A DNA stretch of 64,000 nucleotides from Nansenia antarctica (GCA_963989245.1 OZ022345.1:23973196-24037195); one strand, 5' to 3'. Shown: positions 31,222 to 42,421, counted from the stretch's first letter. The notes: a model not told the origin generated them from the letters alone. Numbers and translations are program-made.

Positions 31222-31418
31222 TTTGGAGTGTGCCTCTGAAACAACTCTGTTTGGAGTGTGCCTCTGAAACAACTCTGTTTGGAGTGTGCCTCTGAAACAA
31301 CTCTGTTTGGAGTGTGCCTCTGAAACAACTCTGTTTGGAGTGTGCCTCTGAAACAACTGTTTGGAGTGTGCCTCTGAAACAACTCAGTTTGGAGTGTGCC
31401 TCTGAAACAACTCTGTTT
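31222..31418. repeat. 28-bp VNTR, 7 units
   Basis: Units of TTTGGAGTGTGCCTCTGAAA plus CAACTCTG. One unit is 25 bp. Copy B has only three units (50,578-50,666). Confidence 0.95.
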
Positions 31419-32199
31419 GGAGGGCCATGTAGCTCTAACACTTCTCCCTACCCCTCCATCCCGACAAGAATCGGGACACTCTACCCCTACTTGTGAATGT
31501 GCAAAATGGAGGGGTAGGGCAAAACTGTAGGGGCAAGGGGTGTGTTGGGATTGGGCCTTACCATCTACGATCTAGCTACAGCTACATTAAAGTCAGCGTG
31601 TCTAGCTACAGCTACATTACAAGGTTGCTCACTTTATATAATAATACAAGGTTCCACACATGATATAATAATAGCTATTGAAACGCCTCCTTACAGTTGT
31701 AAAGTAAAACGTAGTTCGCTAGCTACTTAGCACTCTCCATAGCTTGACATTGAGAGCTAGCTAGCTAGCATATCCATGGTGTTTCCATGTTCAAACGGGT
31801 TGAGGACGCAGAGGCATTTAGAAAAACGCATTTTGGTGCTCAGCCCGGCTAGCATCCCATATGCCTCAGTCATCAAGATCACTTGGTCTTCACATTAAAA
31901 CGGAGTAGCAGCTAGTTGCAGCCTTGAGTGTAGTACTGTAATAAAAACGAACCTGTTCTATGAAGCTTTATCTCCGGTTGAAAACGGACGCTTAGCAACG
32001 TCCGTAGACGGTGGTTCTCCTCCTGGCAACGGGAGACTTCTCCTTGGTACTCTGACATCGTTCTTTCCACCGCCCCGAATATCTCTAAAGCTGCCGCTGT
32101 TAATCGCTCGGAGATAAACACTTTCAACTGCTGTATCTCTGCCATTCTGATATCATAACAGTCTAAACGCGATCTGGTGGTCAACACATGTGAACTTCC
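31419..32199. other. Non-coding, shared with copy B in two pieces
   Basis: Matches 50,667-50,974 and then 56,743-57,177. The join at 31,728/31,729 lacks the 5.77-kb segment of copy B. 32,151-32,163 (TATCATAACAGTC) is the empty target of the B-only composite retroposon. A 91-codon minus frame here (31,912-32,187) is also in copy B (56,926-57,159) with a few changes (QQLKVFISERLTAAALEIFG); it resembles the start of fish zinc-finger proteins and could be an orphan first exon. Confidence 0.45.
31912..32187 (-). CDS. Possible first exon of a zinc-finger-type protein
   Basis: A minus-strand frame contains MAEIQQLKVFISERLTAAA, LEIFGAVERTMSEYQGEVSR and CQEENHRLRTLL. Many fish C2H2 genes begin with just such an N-terminal coiled segment (ERL..AA.EIFG..E.T..EY..E). 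The copy-B version at 56,926-57,159 keeps the frame open with few substitutions. The sequence then runs ...SVRFQPEIKLHRTGSF. A donor (CGGAGATAAAGC is weak) is not clear. It lies 17-19 kb upstream of the acidic exons on the same strand, so it may be exon 1 of this or another zinc-finger gene. Confidence 0.5.
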   Translation of the reverse strand: MLTTRSRLDCYDIRMAEIQQLKVFISERLTAAALEIFGAVERTMSEYQGEVSRCQEENHRLRTLLSVRFQPEIKLHRTGSFLLQYYTQGCN

Positions 32200-33018
32200 T
32201 GTTTCCGCGTCTTCTTCTTCGTTTTTTTGGGGGATTGGCGGTTGGCAACTAACTTAAGGCGCATTACCGCCACCTACCGGACTGTGTGGAACGTCAGATT
32301 GAGAGGGGAAAGAATTATAGAAAATGAAAATAATAAGCAAAATTGGGGAGGGGCGGTGTTACATTTGATCTATTAATCCAGTTTCTTTCAAATACTTTAT
32401 TATCTGGTTGTATACTTTAAATGTGTTTCCAAGTAAACTCCCTACAGTAAAACTTTCTGAATTGCTGATTTCAGTAGCTTTCTCTGTTCCTCATATTTCT
32501 CACATTTCAGCAACATATGCTGAGCAGATTCCTGGTTATTACAGTGGCACAAATGCCAGTTGGGTGTTTTCCTTTTCTATGAAGTGTGTCATTCAATCCA
32601 GTGTGACCTATCCTGAGACAGGAAATGACTGTCTCTTCTTTCCGGTACCTGCCCATCCTACTTCCTATTCCAACTTTCTTCTGAATGCTATACAAATGTC
32701 TTCCTGTTTCATCTCTGTTCCAGTATTCTTTCCATAATTCCTGCATGTGTGTTTTAATGATTGATTTTACCTCAGCTTTGCTAAGTGGAATATCCATTTC
32801 TATTGATTCTGATTTAAGTGACTGCTTAGCTAATATATCTGCATCTTCATTTCTTTCTACCCCTACATGAGCAGGAACCCAAACAGAGCCAACATATCTG
32901 TGCTATATATTCCATACATTAACTGATGAATCCTGAAAATAATATCCTGTCTGCAAGATTTCAAAGATCTAATAGTAGACAATGCTAGACAATGCTGCCC
33001 GGCTGTCTGAAGCAATTA
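32200..33018 (-). pseudogene. RNase-H LINE 3' fragment (copy A)
   Basis: The 3' end of an I-superfamily (Nimb-like) LINE. The minus-strand 3' terminus is GGTGGCGGTAATGCGCC...GGTTGCCAACCGCCAAT, ending in a GAAGAAGAAG tail at about 32,210. Upstream, the frame 32,507-32,797 has KKEWQ-type C-terminal sequence (EETVISCLRIGHTGLNDTLH, then GKHPTGIC). The RNase-H end is cut by a TA-flanked element at 33,018. The copy-B fragment reaches further (to about 60,300). Confidence 0.75.
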
Positions 33019-34228
33019 TAGTTTTTTACGGTCGCTAAGTCACAGTGTTCAATACTGAAGCCACAGTTTCACAACTCTTCATACAGTCTGCATTCGTAAC
33101 ACTCATGTTGGCCAATGACTTCATTCATGTCTCAAAAGAAGCTCGTTCAACCACACTGTCAACAATGTTCACTCAGAAGCATACACTGTCATTCATAACA
33201 TTCTGACTTACAAAACACTAACAACAGGGAGCATTACATAGTTTTAATGATTTTCACAAGAATATATGTATGTATGAATATTTCATTATAAAAATGGTTT
33301 GATTTATAGTAATCATAGACATAATAGTTGACTGTACAACTGTAAAGTATTAGGCAACAAGAATGAATCAGAAATGCCGCAATTTGCTTCTATCCTTTAT
33401 TCTATCTTTTTACCTTCTATCCTTTATTCTATGTTTTATCCTTTTTTTTCAGTATCTTTGCAGAAAGTAAGTTACGGTACATTTACTTCAAAGTACACAA
33501 CATTTACTTGTGTAAAATGAAAAGTGAAAAATAAAGTGGAAGATGCAAAGTTCAAACAAAAAAGAAAAACAGAAATTCCAGGGCTACAATACAATAGCAA
33601 TCACACCAAAAATGTCTCACTCCTGAGGGTTTTAGTCCACCCTCTGGTCTGCATCTGGTCACATCTAATGTCTTCCCTGGCAATGCATCTAGTCTATTTC
33701 ATTTCATTGTATATATTCTGCTAATATTTTCTAGACATTTCAATATGATTACTGCAAATAGTGAAAATACCACCGCTCATCCGTTATCAGACTTTGCTGA
33801 GGTGCTGGAACTGAAGAGTATCAATAGAGTGCAAAATAACAGCATCTGCACACTCAAACACTGTGCAAAAAAATAGTTTATTGTGAGCTTTCTGTAATAT
33901 ATATGATAGGAATATGATTACTGCAAAATTGCACCAAATAATTCAGTTTTGAACGTGTTCTTCACAGTTTTGAACACAGTGGTTTAACAATGAAAAAGTG
34001 TGTTTCAAATACATAGTATTTTGCAAGTGGGAGAGTTTGAATGAGAGAAGTGTTATGGCATTTGGAGAACGTAGTCATTGAATGCATTCTGTATGAAAGC
34101 AATGCACAAATCACAGAGAAAGAGTCACAGTTTTGTTCACATGGGTTTCTGCTCTGCTGACTGTATGAAGAGTTGTGAAACTGTGGTTTCAGTATTGAAC
34201 ATGGTGACTTAGCGACCGTAAAAAACTG
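33019..34228. mobile_element. TA-flanked MITE, 1.2 kb, copy 1
   Basis: Long inverted ends (AGTTTTTTACGGTCGCTAAG on the left, inverse on the right, about 70 bp), flanked by TA. No coding capacity. TA target and long TIRs suggest a Tc1/mariner-like or related group. Confidence 0.75.
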
Positions 34229-34243
34229 TAACAGGGGTCGTAA

Positions 34244-35005
34244 CAGTAAGTTATGGTACATTTACTTCATAGTACACTACATGTACTTGTGTAAAATGAA
34301 AAGTGAAAAATAAAGTGGAAGATGCAAAGTTCAAATAAAAAAGAAAAACAGAAATTCCAGGGCTACAATACAATAGCAATCACACCAAAAATGTCTCACT
34401 CCTGAGGGTTTTAGTCCACCCTCTGGTCTGCATCTGGTCACATCTAATGTCTTCCCTGGCAATGCATCTAGTCTATTTCATTTCATTGTATATATTCTGC
34501 TAATATTTTCTAGACATTTCAATATGATTACTGCAAATAGTGAAAATACCACCGCTCATCCTTTATCAGACTTTGCTGAGGTGCTGGAACTGAAGAGTAT
34601 CAATAGAGTGCAAAATAACAGCATCTGCACACTCAAACACTGCGCAAAAAAACAGTTTATTGTGAGCTTTCTGTCATATATGATAGGAATATGATTACTG
34701 CAAAAATGCACCAAATCATTCTGTTTTGAACATGTTCTTCAGAGTTTTGAACACAGTATGTTAACAATGAAAGAATGTGTTGCAAATACATAGTGTTTTG
34801 CAGGTGGGTGAGTTTGAATGAGAGAAGTGTTATGGATTTTGGAGAATGTGGTCATTGAATGCATTCTGTATGAAAGCAATGCACAAATCACAGAGTAAGA
34901 GTCACAGTTTTGTTCACATGGGCTTCTGCTTTGCTGACTGTATGAAGAGTTGTGACTCTGTGACTTCAGTATTGAACACTGTGACTTAGCGACCGTAAAA
35001 AACTG
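34244..35005. mobile_element. TA-flanked MITE, 5' part missing, copy 2
   Basis: Starts abruptly within the middle of the element (equivalent to about 33,465) and runs to the right terminus GACCGTAAAAAACTG. Confidence 0.75.
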
Positions 35006-35227
35006 TAATTCTTCTCAGGGTTCAAGGTCTCCATCAACAAAACAAAGACATTATGGACTTTCTTTAAAGATTGCATTACTCATTTATTTTCATTTTGAAC
35101 TGTTGGAATGCTGAAATCTGGGTGCCAACTATTTGACGCCACCTACTGTCTTCCGCAGGTTGTCTCTAACGTCTTTCTGCTGTCATTGTATAGCATGACA
35201 CAGTTGTACAGTAACCTGTTGTGCTTA
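35006..35227. other. Spacer between MITE copies
   Basis: About 220 bp of unrelated sequence. Nothing recognised. Confidence 0.4.
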
Positions 35228-36429
35228 CAGTTTTTTACGGTCGCTAAGTCACAGTGTTCAATACTGAAGCCACAGTTTCACAACTCTTCATACAGTCTGC
35301 ATTCGTAACACTCATGTTGGCCAATGACTTCATTCATGTCTCAAAAGAAGCTCGTTCAACCACACACTGTCAACTATGTTCACTCAGAAGCATACACTGT
35401 CATTCATAACATTCTGACTTACAAAATACTAACAACAGGGAGCATTACATAGTTTGAATGATTTTCACAAGAATGAATATTTCATTATAAAAATGGTTTG
35501 ATTTAGAGTAATCATAGACAGAATAGTTGACTGTACAATTGTAAAGTATTAGGCAACAAGAATGAATCAGAAATGCCGCAATTTGCTTCTATCCTTTATT
35601 CTATCTTTTGCTTCTATCCTTTACTGTATCTTTTATCCTTTTTTTTTCAGTATCTTTGCAGAAAGTAAGTTACGGTACATTTACTCCAAAGTACACTACA
35701 TTTACTTGTGTAAAATTAAAAGTGAAAAATAAAGTGGAAGATGCAAAGTTCAAACAAAAAAGAAAAACTGAAATTCCAGGGCTACAATACAATAGCAATC
35801 ACACCAAAAATGTCTCACTCCTGAGGGTTTTGGTCCACCCTCTGGTCTGCATCTGGTCACATCTAATGTCTTCCCAGGCAATGCATCTAGTCTATTTCAT
35901 TTCATTGTATATATTTTGCTACTGTAATCTTTTCTAGACATTTCAATATGATTACTGCAAATAGTGAAAATACCACCGCTCATCCGTTATCAGACTTTGC
36001 TGAGGTTCTGGAACTGAAGAGTATCAATAGAGTGCAAAATAACAGCATCTGCACACTCAAACACTGTGCAAAAAAACAGTTTATTGCGAGCTTTCTGTCA
36101 TGTATGACAGGAATATGATTACTGCAAAATTGCACCAAATAATTCAGTTTTGAACAGGTTCTTCACAGTTTTGAACACAGTGGTTTAACAATGAAAAAAT
36201 GTGTTGCAAATACATAGTATTTTGCAAGTGGGAGAGTTTGAATGAGAGAAGTGTTATGGCATTTGGAGAACGTAGTCATTGAATGCATTCTTTATGAAAG
36301 CAATGCACAAATCACAGAGAAAGAGTCACAGTTTTGTTCACATGGGTTTCTGCTCTGCTGACTGTATGAAGAGTTGTGAAACTGTGGTTTCAGTATTGAA
36401 CATGGTGACTTAGCGACCGTAAAAAAATG
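35228..36429. mobile_element. TA-flanked MITE, 1.2 kb, copy 3
   Basis: Ends CAGTTTTTTACGGTCGC and GCGACCGTAAAAAAATG, with TA on both sides (35,226-35,227; 36,430-36,431). Very similar to copy 1. Confidence 0.8.
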
Positions 36430-36431
36430 TA

Positions 36432-37612
36432 ATACAAGTATGTGGTCATAGCTTAGCGAACTGGTGCTTTCTTCCATCAATTGTTCCTGCCCGTTTCTAA
36501 ACCCAGCCACAGGTTCTCGTTAAACCATCTCTTCTGAAAACACAACATCCTGGATGACAGGGATTGAGATGCTCTACTCTACATTTGGCTGGTTAGGGAT
36601 GTCTCCAACCTCCTTTTGGATATGTCAAAAAGAAAGATAGTCCTTCGTCCAATGTGTCGCTGGGTTTATGAAAATCATGTTACATTTCATGTTTATTTTT
36701 TGATTGAGAATGTTTATTTTGGTCCCCTATACAATTCACAATACAGATATAAGAAAATGTACATAGTCACAATTTATAACATCAGGACCAAAAAGGTGTA
36801 GGCTGAAGCCGTGGCTTATTGCGCCTACCCTTGTTACATGTATGCATGTCCCCCCATGAATGCATAATCAAAACATTGAAACTTTTATAAACAAAATGTC
36901 ACTTACGCATGTCAACAAAAAGTTCAAAAAAAACTTTATTTAATGTGGATGCTGAAATTAACTCATGTAACTCATACAACTCACATTCTGTTGATGAGTA
37001 CCTGTATCCATCCCTCGATGCTGTCAACTGCACAGGACTCAACAACTGGACTTGCCCCTCGGTATCATTCGATAGTTGGATATTGGGTGGCCCTCCTGTC
37101 ATAAATGCCAATGCTCGAAATTCAGATCCAAACAAAAACATCCTCCCTGATAATAATTATAACCCTCCGCAATGAACTTGCAGTGTTGGACACTCGCTGT
37201 TGTGTTTCTGCATGCGCCAGAAGAGGCAGAAAGGTGTCCACTCCCCTATAACTCCCCTGACCAGTCACTTTTTATATACAAACCAAGTGTTGACCCCAGA
37301 CATTCCATTTTAGAAGATGCTTTTTGGGACCAAAACAGTGTAAATTAAATAGCATAAAATTAAATATTCTCTGACTGCTACCCATTAAACATTGTCATTC
37401 CAACCATTAGAAAGCTTTTAGCTTTTATGCTACATATTGCACCTTTAAGTCACTGTAAGTGTATTTTGATACAATAGGCATGTTATAGGCTTTTTGTCAG
37501 TCACTCATCCTTCAGCTAACTAGATCTGTTAGGTTTTAGGTTTTGTTTTAAAGTCTTTGAGCAGTCAGTATGCATGAGCAGACACACAAACACAAAGACA
37601 GGGTCAACTCTC

Positions 37613-37648
<36 letters not shown>

Positions 37649-38011
37649 CGTGCGTGTGTCTGTGAGAAAGAGAGATATCAACTGACTGCATGAATAATGT
37701 ATCTCCCTAATTATAGCAATATGCATATCATGGTTTCAGTAAACCTGCCTGTCGTGTGTGCATGCACCATCCTCACATCTGCTGCCTCTTCTCTCCACAC
37801 AATAATCAGTATGACCTTAGTATGACCTTAGTCAAACAGTCCTGTCCTATCCACAGAAATACACTTGTCATTCATTTACATTTAAAGGGATAGTTCACTC
37901 TAAAATCAAATGTTTGTGATCAACCACGTCTTTACTCCAGTCGATACACCAAAACACTTTATTATCTCCTTATCCCATGTGAATGATGGAATGTTGAAGG
38001 TAATGGTCAGT
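36432..38011. other. Non-coding spacer between duplicated blocks
   Basis: AT-rich. Contains a GT tract (37,612-37,645) and, near 37,886, AAAGGGATAGTTCACTCTAA, a motif common at the ends of teleost repeats. No gene is supported; a small frame at 36,909-37,175 has no recognisable domain. Confidence 0.45.
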
Positions 38012-38142
38012 GGTCCTCTGTGGCACAGTTGGTAGAGCATGGCGCTTAGGTTGTGGGTTCGTTTCCCGCTGGGACCATATATACTGAAATGTATGCACTC
38101 ATTGCAATGTAAGTCACTTTGGATAAAAGCGTCAGCTAAATG
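38012..38142 (+). repeat. tRNA-derived SINE
   Basis: The head looks like a tRNA gene with A box (TGGCACAGTTGG, 38,021-38,032) and B box (GGTTCGTTTCC, 38,056-38,066). The body ends with the widespread fish SINE tail GTAAGTCACTTTGGATAAAA, GCGTCAGCTAAATG, then (TTA)n. Not a functional tRNA: the acceptor arm and 3' half are missing. Confidence 0.85.
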
Positions 38143-38517
38143 TTATTATTATATATTATATTATTTATATATTATATTCTAATGCATTTGACGTTTTACA
38201 TTTTGATAATTGATTGTAAAATGTCAGAATGAAGACATGAATTGGAGTTCCCTTAAGGAATAGTGTTGGAGTATGTCCAGGCGTATGTCCAGAAGAAAAG
38301 CTGATCTAATAGAAAACTGAGAAGTGATAGGATGTATATCTTAATATGATATGATGTACAACATCTCAGTCTTCCAGCTGAAACGTTAGGAGGATTTATT
38401 GCAAACTTAACAACATACCAGTATTCAGTCACACTCGGCTTCTAAACACCAAGGCCACATCTGGGTGGAAGGGGCGGTGACATGACGCAGGAGGGGACAA
38501 GGACATCTCAACTCCTA

Positions 38518-38760
38518 CGACCTCGATTCCTCCTTCACTCTCCAGGAGGGAGAGGAGGGGAGGAGATGAGAGGAAGGGAGGCGAGGAAGGGGGGAGAGGA
38601 AGAGAGGAGAGGAAGAGGGGAGAGGAAGGGAGGAGAGGAGGAGATGAGAGGAAGGGAGGAGAGGGTGGGAGGAGGAAGGAGGGAGAGGGTGGGAGGAGGA
38701 AGGAGGGAGAGGAAGGGAGGGTAGGAGGAGAGGACGGGAGAAATTGAGAGAAAATAATCT
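38518..38760. repeat. Strand-asymmetric GA-rich tract
   Basis: About 220 bp of almost pure purine on the plus strand (GGAGGA, GAGAGGAAGG units). Repeated at 41,068-41,310. It can be read through as a protein, but composition alone explains the open frame. Confidence 0.9.
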
Positions 38761-38884
38761 AGAAAAGGCTCATGTCATGACACAACCTTCTCCCTGATCC
38801 GATCAACAAGCACATGTACATACAGTAGATGATGGTGCAGCCAGAAGACCCCCCCCCCCTTCTTCTTTAGGGCTCCTGCCTCCT

Positions 38885-39684
38885 TTAAACACCTCCCACA
38901 CTGGGAGCAGTCGTATTAACTAGTGTGTGTGTTCTCTGGTGACTCTTTAGGGATCCTGTATGACTGAAACTCTGCCCACACTGGGAGCAGCAGAATGGCT
39001 TCTCTCCTGTGTGTGTTCTCTGGTGACTCTTTAGGTGTCCTGCCTGACTGAAACTCTGCCCACACTGGGAGCAGCAGAATGGCTTCTCTCCTGTGTGTGT
39101 TCTCTGGTGTTTCTTTAGGTTTCCTGCGTCACTGAAACTCTGCCCACACTGGGAGCAGCAGAATGGCTTCTCTCCTGTGTGTATTCTCTGGTGTCTCTTT
39201 AGGGATCCTGCATGACTGAAACTCTGCCCACACTGGGAGCAGCAGAATGGCTTCTCTCCTGTGTGTATTCTCTGGTGTTTCTTTAGGGATCCTGCCTCAC
39301 TGAAACCCTTCCCACACTGGGAGCAGCAGAATGGCTTCTCTCCTGTGTGTGTTCTCTGGTGTGTCTTTAGGTTTCCTGCCTGACTGAAACTCTGCCCACA
39401 CTGGGAGCAGTAGAATGGCTTCTCTCCTGTGTGTATTCTCTGATGGCTCTTTAGTTTGCTCATACAACCAAATCTCTTTCCACACTGAAGACAAGAGTGA
39501 GTCTTCTGTCCTCCTTGAGTCTGTGGTTGTGATTTAAGGTGAGTTGGACAAATGAAACTCTCACTGCAATCTAAACAGTGGTGATTCTTCTGTCTTGAGC
39601 TCCTCCTCCTCCGTCTGTGTTGTTTATGGCTTCCTGATGCGGTGGAGCTGGGCTCCATGTCTGAGTCTGGGTTGGAGCTCTCTC
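38885..39684 (-). CDS. C2H2 zinc-finger exon, copy B1
   Basis: Final exon with 3' splice site (TTACAG) beyond 39,684 and internal ATG at 39,658. The frame starts ESSNPDSD, then MEPSSTASGSHKQH and a basic run. A degenerate finger (CLDCSESFICPTHLKSQPQT, no second His) is followed by seven complete fingers with TGEKP linkers. Helix codes differ: CMSK, QAGN, EAGS, HAGS, DAGN, QAGH, HTGS. After finger seven a frameshift makes the tail LVNTTAPSVGGV; the displaced frame (about 38,830-38,915) still encodes half a finger (YDCSQCGRCLKEAGALKK), so an eighth finger has decayed. Upstream acidic exons are at 49,071 and 49,608. Function: probable nuclear sequence-specific DNA binding; target unknown. Confidence 0.88.
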
Positions 39685-39871
39685 CTGTAAGAATAGGAAC
39701 ATATACAGGATTAGAAACAACATGAGAACAAGTGCTGCTTCCATAGACTCAGCAGTGCCAGAAGTAACACCACATCTCTGGAGTGTTTCTAAAATAATGT
39801 ATTGCCGCTTATATATTTAGCTTTGGGTATCTGATTAATGGATTAACTGAATCTGTCATAGCTAGGTAGAG

Positions 39872-40389
39872 TTTGATAAGGACTCCAGGTGGACTCCATT
39901 GGCCAATATGGCAGAACCAGTGAGAAACAAATGAAATCTTTGAGAAAGAAGATACAAGAACACAGTGTCTCACAGAGCCACAAGCTAGCAGAAGAAATAG
40001 TAGAAAAACAAACAAAACAAAAAACAGGGTGAAAACACTTTGGAGTCAAACTTTCTGAAAACACAAGAGGAGTGTCTAGCCTCCACTAAGAATGTCTTCA
40101 ATATAGCATATTATATTGCCAAACATAATAGACCATACACAGATCACCATGCAGAAAGCCCTTCTTAACCTCAGACATGCAATTGATACCATTCCTGTGA
40201 GTAGTGCAGATTGGGAAAGAGGTTTTTCAGAAATGAATAATGTTGTCACACCTTTGCGCACACAACTGAGAATTGAAAACACCTCAGCTCTTATCTTTAT
40301 TTAACTAGTTGGACCTCCTCTTGAGTGTGACCCCATGAAATATGTAAAGAAGTGGGTGCCTACTAGAAGATCTGCTAGTCGTAAACTTG
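39872..40389 (+). pseudogene. hAT-derived KIAA1586/ZNF862-like pseudogene, copy B1
   Basis: Same broken structure as 1710-2230, with the same TAA in the C-terminal block and the same missing centre. It has a further 3-bp loss (TGTGACCCC against TGTTGGAACCCC) shared with copy B2. Confidence 0.6.
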
Positions 40390-40756
40390 TTTATATTTGT
40401 GTGTGTGTAGATGGGCAAATCTATATGTATATATGCATGCAGACATGTTTGAGAGGGAGGGGTGGGTGGAGGGGAGGGAGAAAAACAGAAAATATTCATG
40501 CCTTTTTCAATGTATCAATCTTCTATACAGTTTGTATGTCTTGTCTTCTGGTGTTAGTAACGTTAGCTATGTAGCTGGCTAGCTACGGTAGCCTATTGTC
40601 ATTGTGGTGCTCGCACCTACGTTATCTAGCTCGTAGCTCGGATGCTACGTTAGCATCAATTTAGCTAATCATAACATAGCAGCGAGAGTAATGTTAGCTA
40701 GCCATGTAGCTACTAGCTAGCTATGTGTTGTGGTGATGGATAGACTTCTAAATGGC

Positions 40757-40868
40757 CAGGGTTTTTCCTGCATAGAGAATTATGAGGCGGCCGCCTCCGT
40801 CATATTTCTAGCCGCCTCCAGCTCTCGACAAACTGACGGTCGTATTTTCTACAAGCGTTGCACTCGGT
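40757..40868. mobile_element. CAGGG DNA transposon cut by duplication junction
   Basis: Left 112 bp of the 530-bp element found intact at 43,307-43,836. It ends exactly at the tandem-duplication breakpoint. Confidence 0.8.
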
Positions 40869-41067
40869 GAGAAGTGATAGGATGTATATCTTAATATGAT
40901 ATGATGTACAACATCTCAGTCTTCCAGCTGAAACGTTAGGAGGATTTATTGCAAACTTAACAACATACCAGTATTCAGTCACACTCGGCTTCTAAACACC
41001 AAGGCCACATCTGGGTGGAAGGGGCGGTGACATGACGCAGGAGGGGACAAGGACATCTCAACTCCTA

Positions 41068-41310
41068 CGACCTCGATTCCTCCTTCACTCTCCAGGAGGG
41101 AGAGGAGGGGAGGAGATGAGAGGAAGGGAGGCGAGGAAGGGGGGAGAGGAAGAGAGGAGAGGAAGAGGGGAGAGGAAGGGAGGAGAGGAGGAGATGAGAG
41201 GAAGGGAGGAGAGGGTGGGAGGAGGAAGGAGGGAGAGGGTGGGAGGAGGAAGGAGGGAGAGGAAGGGAGGGTAGGAGGAGAGGACGGGAGAAATTGAGAG
41301 AAAATAATCT
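41068..41310. repeat. Strand-asymmetric GA-rich tract (second copy)
   Basis: Copy of 38,518-38,760 in tandem unit B2. Confidence 0.9.
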
Positions 41311-41539
41311 AGAAAAGGCTCATGTCATGACACAACCTTCTCCCTGATCCGATCAACAAGCACATGTACATACAGTAGATGATGGTGCAGCCAGAAGACC
41401 CCCCCCCCCTTCTTCTTTAGGGCTCCTGCCTCCTTTAAACACCTCCCACACTGGGAGCAGTCGTATTAACTAGTGTGTGTGTTCTCTGGTGACTCTTTAG
41501 GGATCCTGTATGACTGAAACTCTGCCCACACTGGGAGCA

Positions 41540-42234
41540 TCAGAATGGCTTCTCTCCTGTGTGTGTTCTCTGGTGACTCTTTAGGTGTCCTGCCTGACTG
41601 AAACTCTGCCCACACTGGGAGCAGCAGAATGGCTTCTCTCCTGTGTGTGTTCTCTGGTGTTTCTTTAGGTTTCCTGCGTCACTGAAACTCTGCCCACACT
41701 GGGAGCAGCAGAATGGCTTCTCTCCTGTGTGTATTCTCTGGTGTCTCTTTAGGGATCCTGCATGACTGAAACTCTGCCCACACTGGGAGCAGCAGAATGG
41801 CTTCTCTCCTGTGTGTATTCTCTGGTGTTTCTTTAGGGATCCTGCCTCACTGAAACCCTTCCCACACTGGGAGCAGCAGAATGGCTTCTCTCCTGTGTGT
41901 GTTCTCTGGTGTGTCTTTAGGTTTCCTGCCTGACTGAAACTCTGCCCACACTGGGAGCAGTAGAATGGCTTCTCTCCTGTGTGTATTCTCTGATGGCTCT
42001 TTAGTTTGCTCATACAACCAAATCTCTTTCCACACTGAAGACAAGAGTGAGTCTTCTGTCCTCCTTGAGTCTGTGGTTGTGATTTAAGGTGAGTTGGACA
42101 AATGAAACTCTCACTGCAATCTAAACAGTGGTGATTCTTCTGTCTTGAGCTCCTCCTCCTCCGTCTGTGTTGTTTATGGCTTCCTGATGCGGTGGAGCTG
42201 GGCTCCATGTCTGAGTCTGGGTTGGAGCTCTCTC
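41540..42234 (-). CDS. C2H2 zinc-finger exon, copy B2 (premature stop)
   Basis: Identical in plan to copy B1, but a Cys codon TGC in the seventh finger is TGA here (stop 41,540-41,542, T on the plus strand where B1 has G at 38,990). The protein would keep six full fingers (222 codons from Met 42,208). It is the finger exon nearest to the upstream acidic exons, so it would be met first by the splicing machinery. It could be a truncated but functional protein or a decaying copy. Confidence 0.85.
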
Positions 42235-42421
42235 CTGTAAGAATAGGAACATATACAGGATTAGAAACAACATGAGAACAAGTGCTGCTTCCATAGACTC
42301 AGCAGTGCCAGAAGTAACACCACATCTCTGGAGTGTTTCTAAAATAATGTATTGCCGCTTATATATTTAGCTTTGGGTATCTGATTAATGGATTAACTGA
42401 ATCTGTCATAGCTAGGTAGAG

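Larger units (their letters stand above)
1..33018. repeat. Segmental duplication, copy A
   Basis: After removal of the transposons listed below, this stretch is co-linear in direct orientation with copy B (about 41,435-60,048). Shared anchors include the zinc-finger exon, the hAT-derived pseudogene, the 530-bp CAGGG element, the 1.3-kb hAT element, the two acidic N-terminal exons, the 28-bp VNTR and the RNase-H LINE fragment. Copy A is much longer because it received about 22 kb of extra insertions. The left limit lies outside the window. The right limit is where a TA-flanked element cuts the LINE at 33,018. Confidence 0.9.
38319..40868. repeat. Tandem unit B1 (2,550 bp) with zinc-finger exon
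   Basis: First unit of an exact-period tandem duplication; every feature repeats 2,550 bp downstream. The junction at 40,868/40,869 shows GTG/CTG microhomology of about 2 bp. Contains GA-rich tract, finger exon, hAT pseudogene and a cut CAGGG element. Confidence 0.95.

Noticed and set aside
38012..38085. tRNA gene
   Set aside because: A and B boxes are present, but the 3' half of the tRNA is missing and a SINE body and tail follow.
38482..38724. 80-codon frame rich in Gly, Arg and Glu (also at 41,032)
   Set aside because: Explained by the polypurine composition; no start context or domain.
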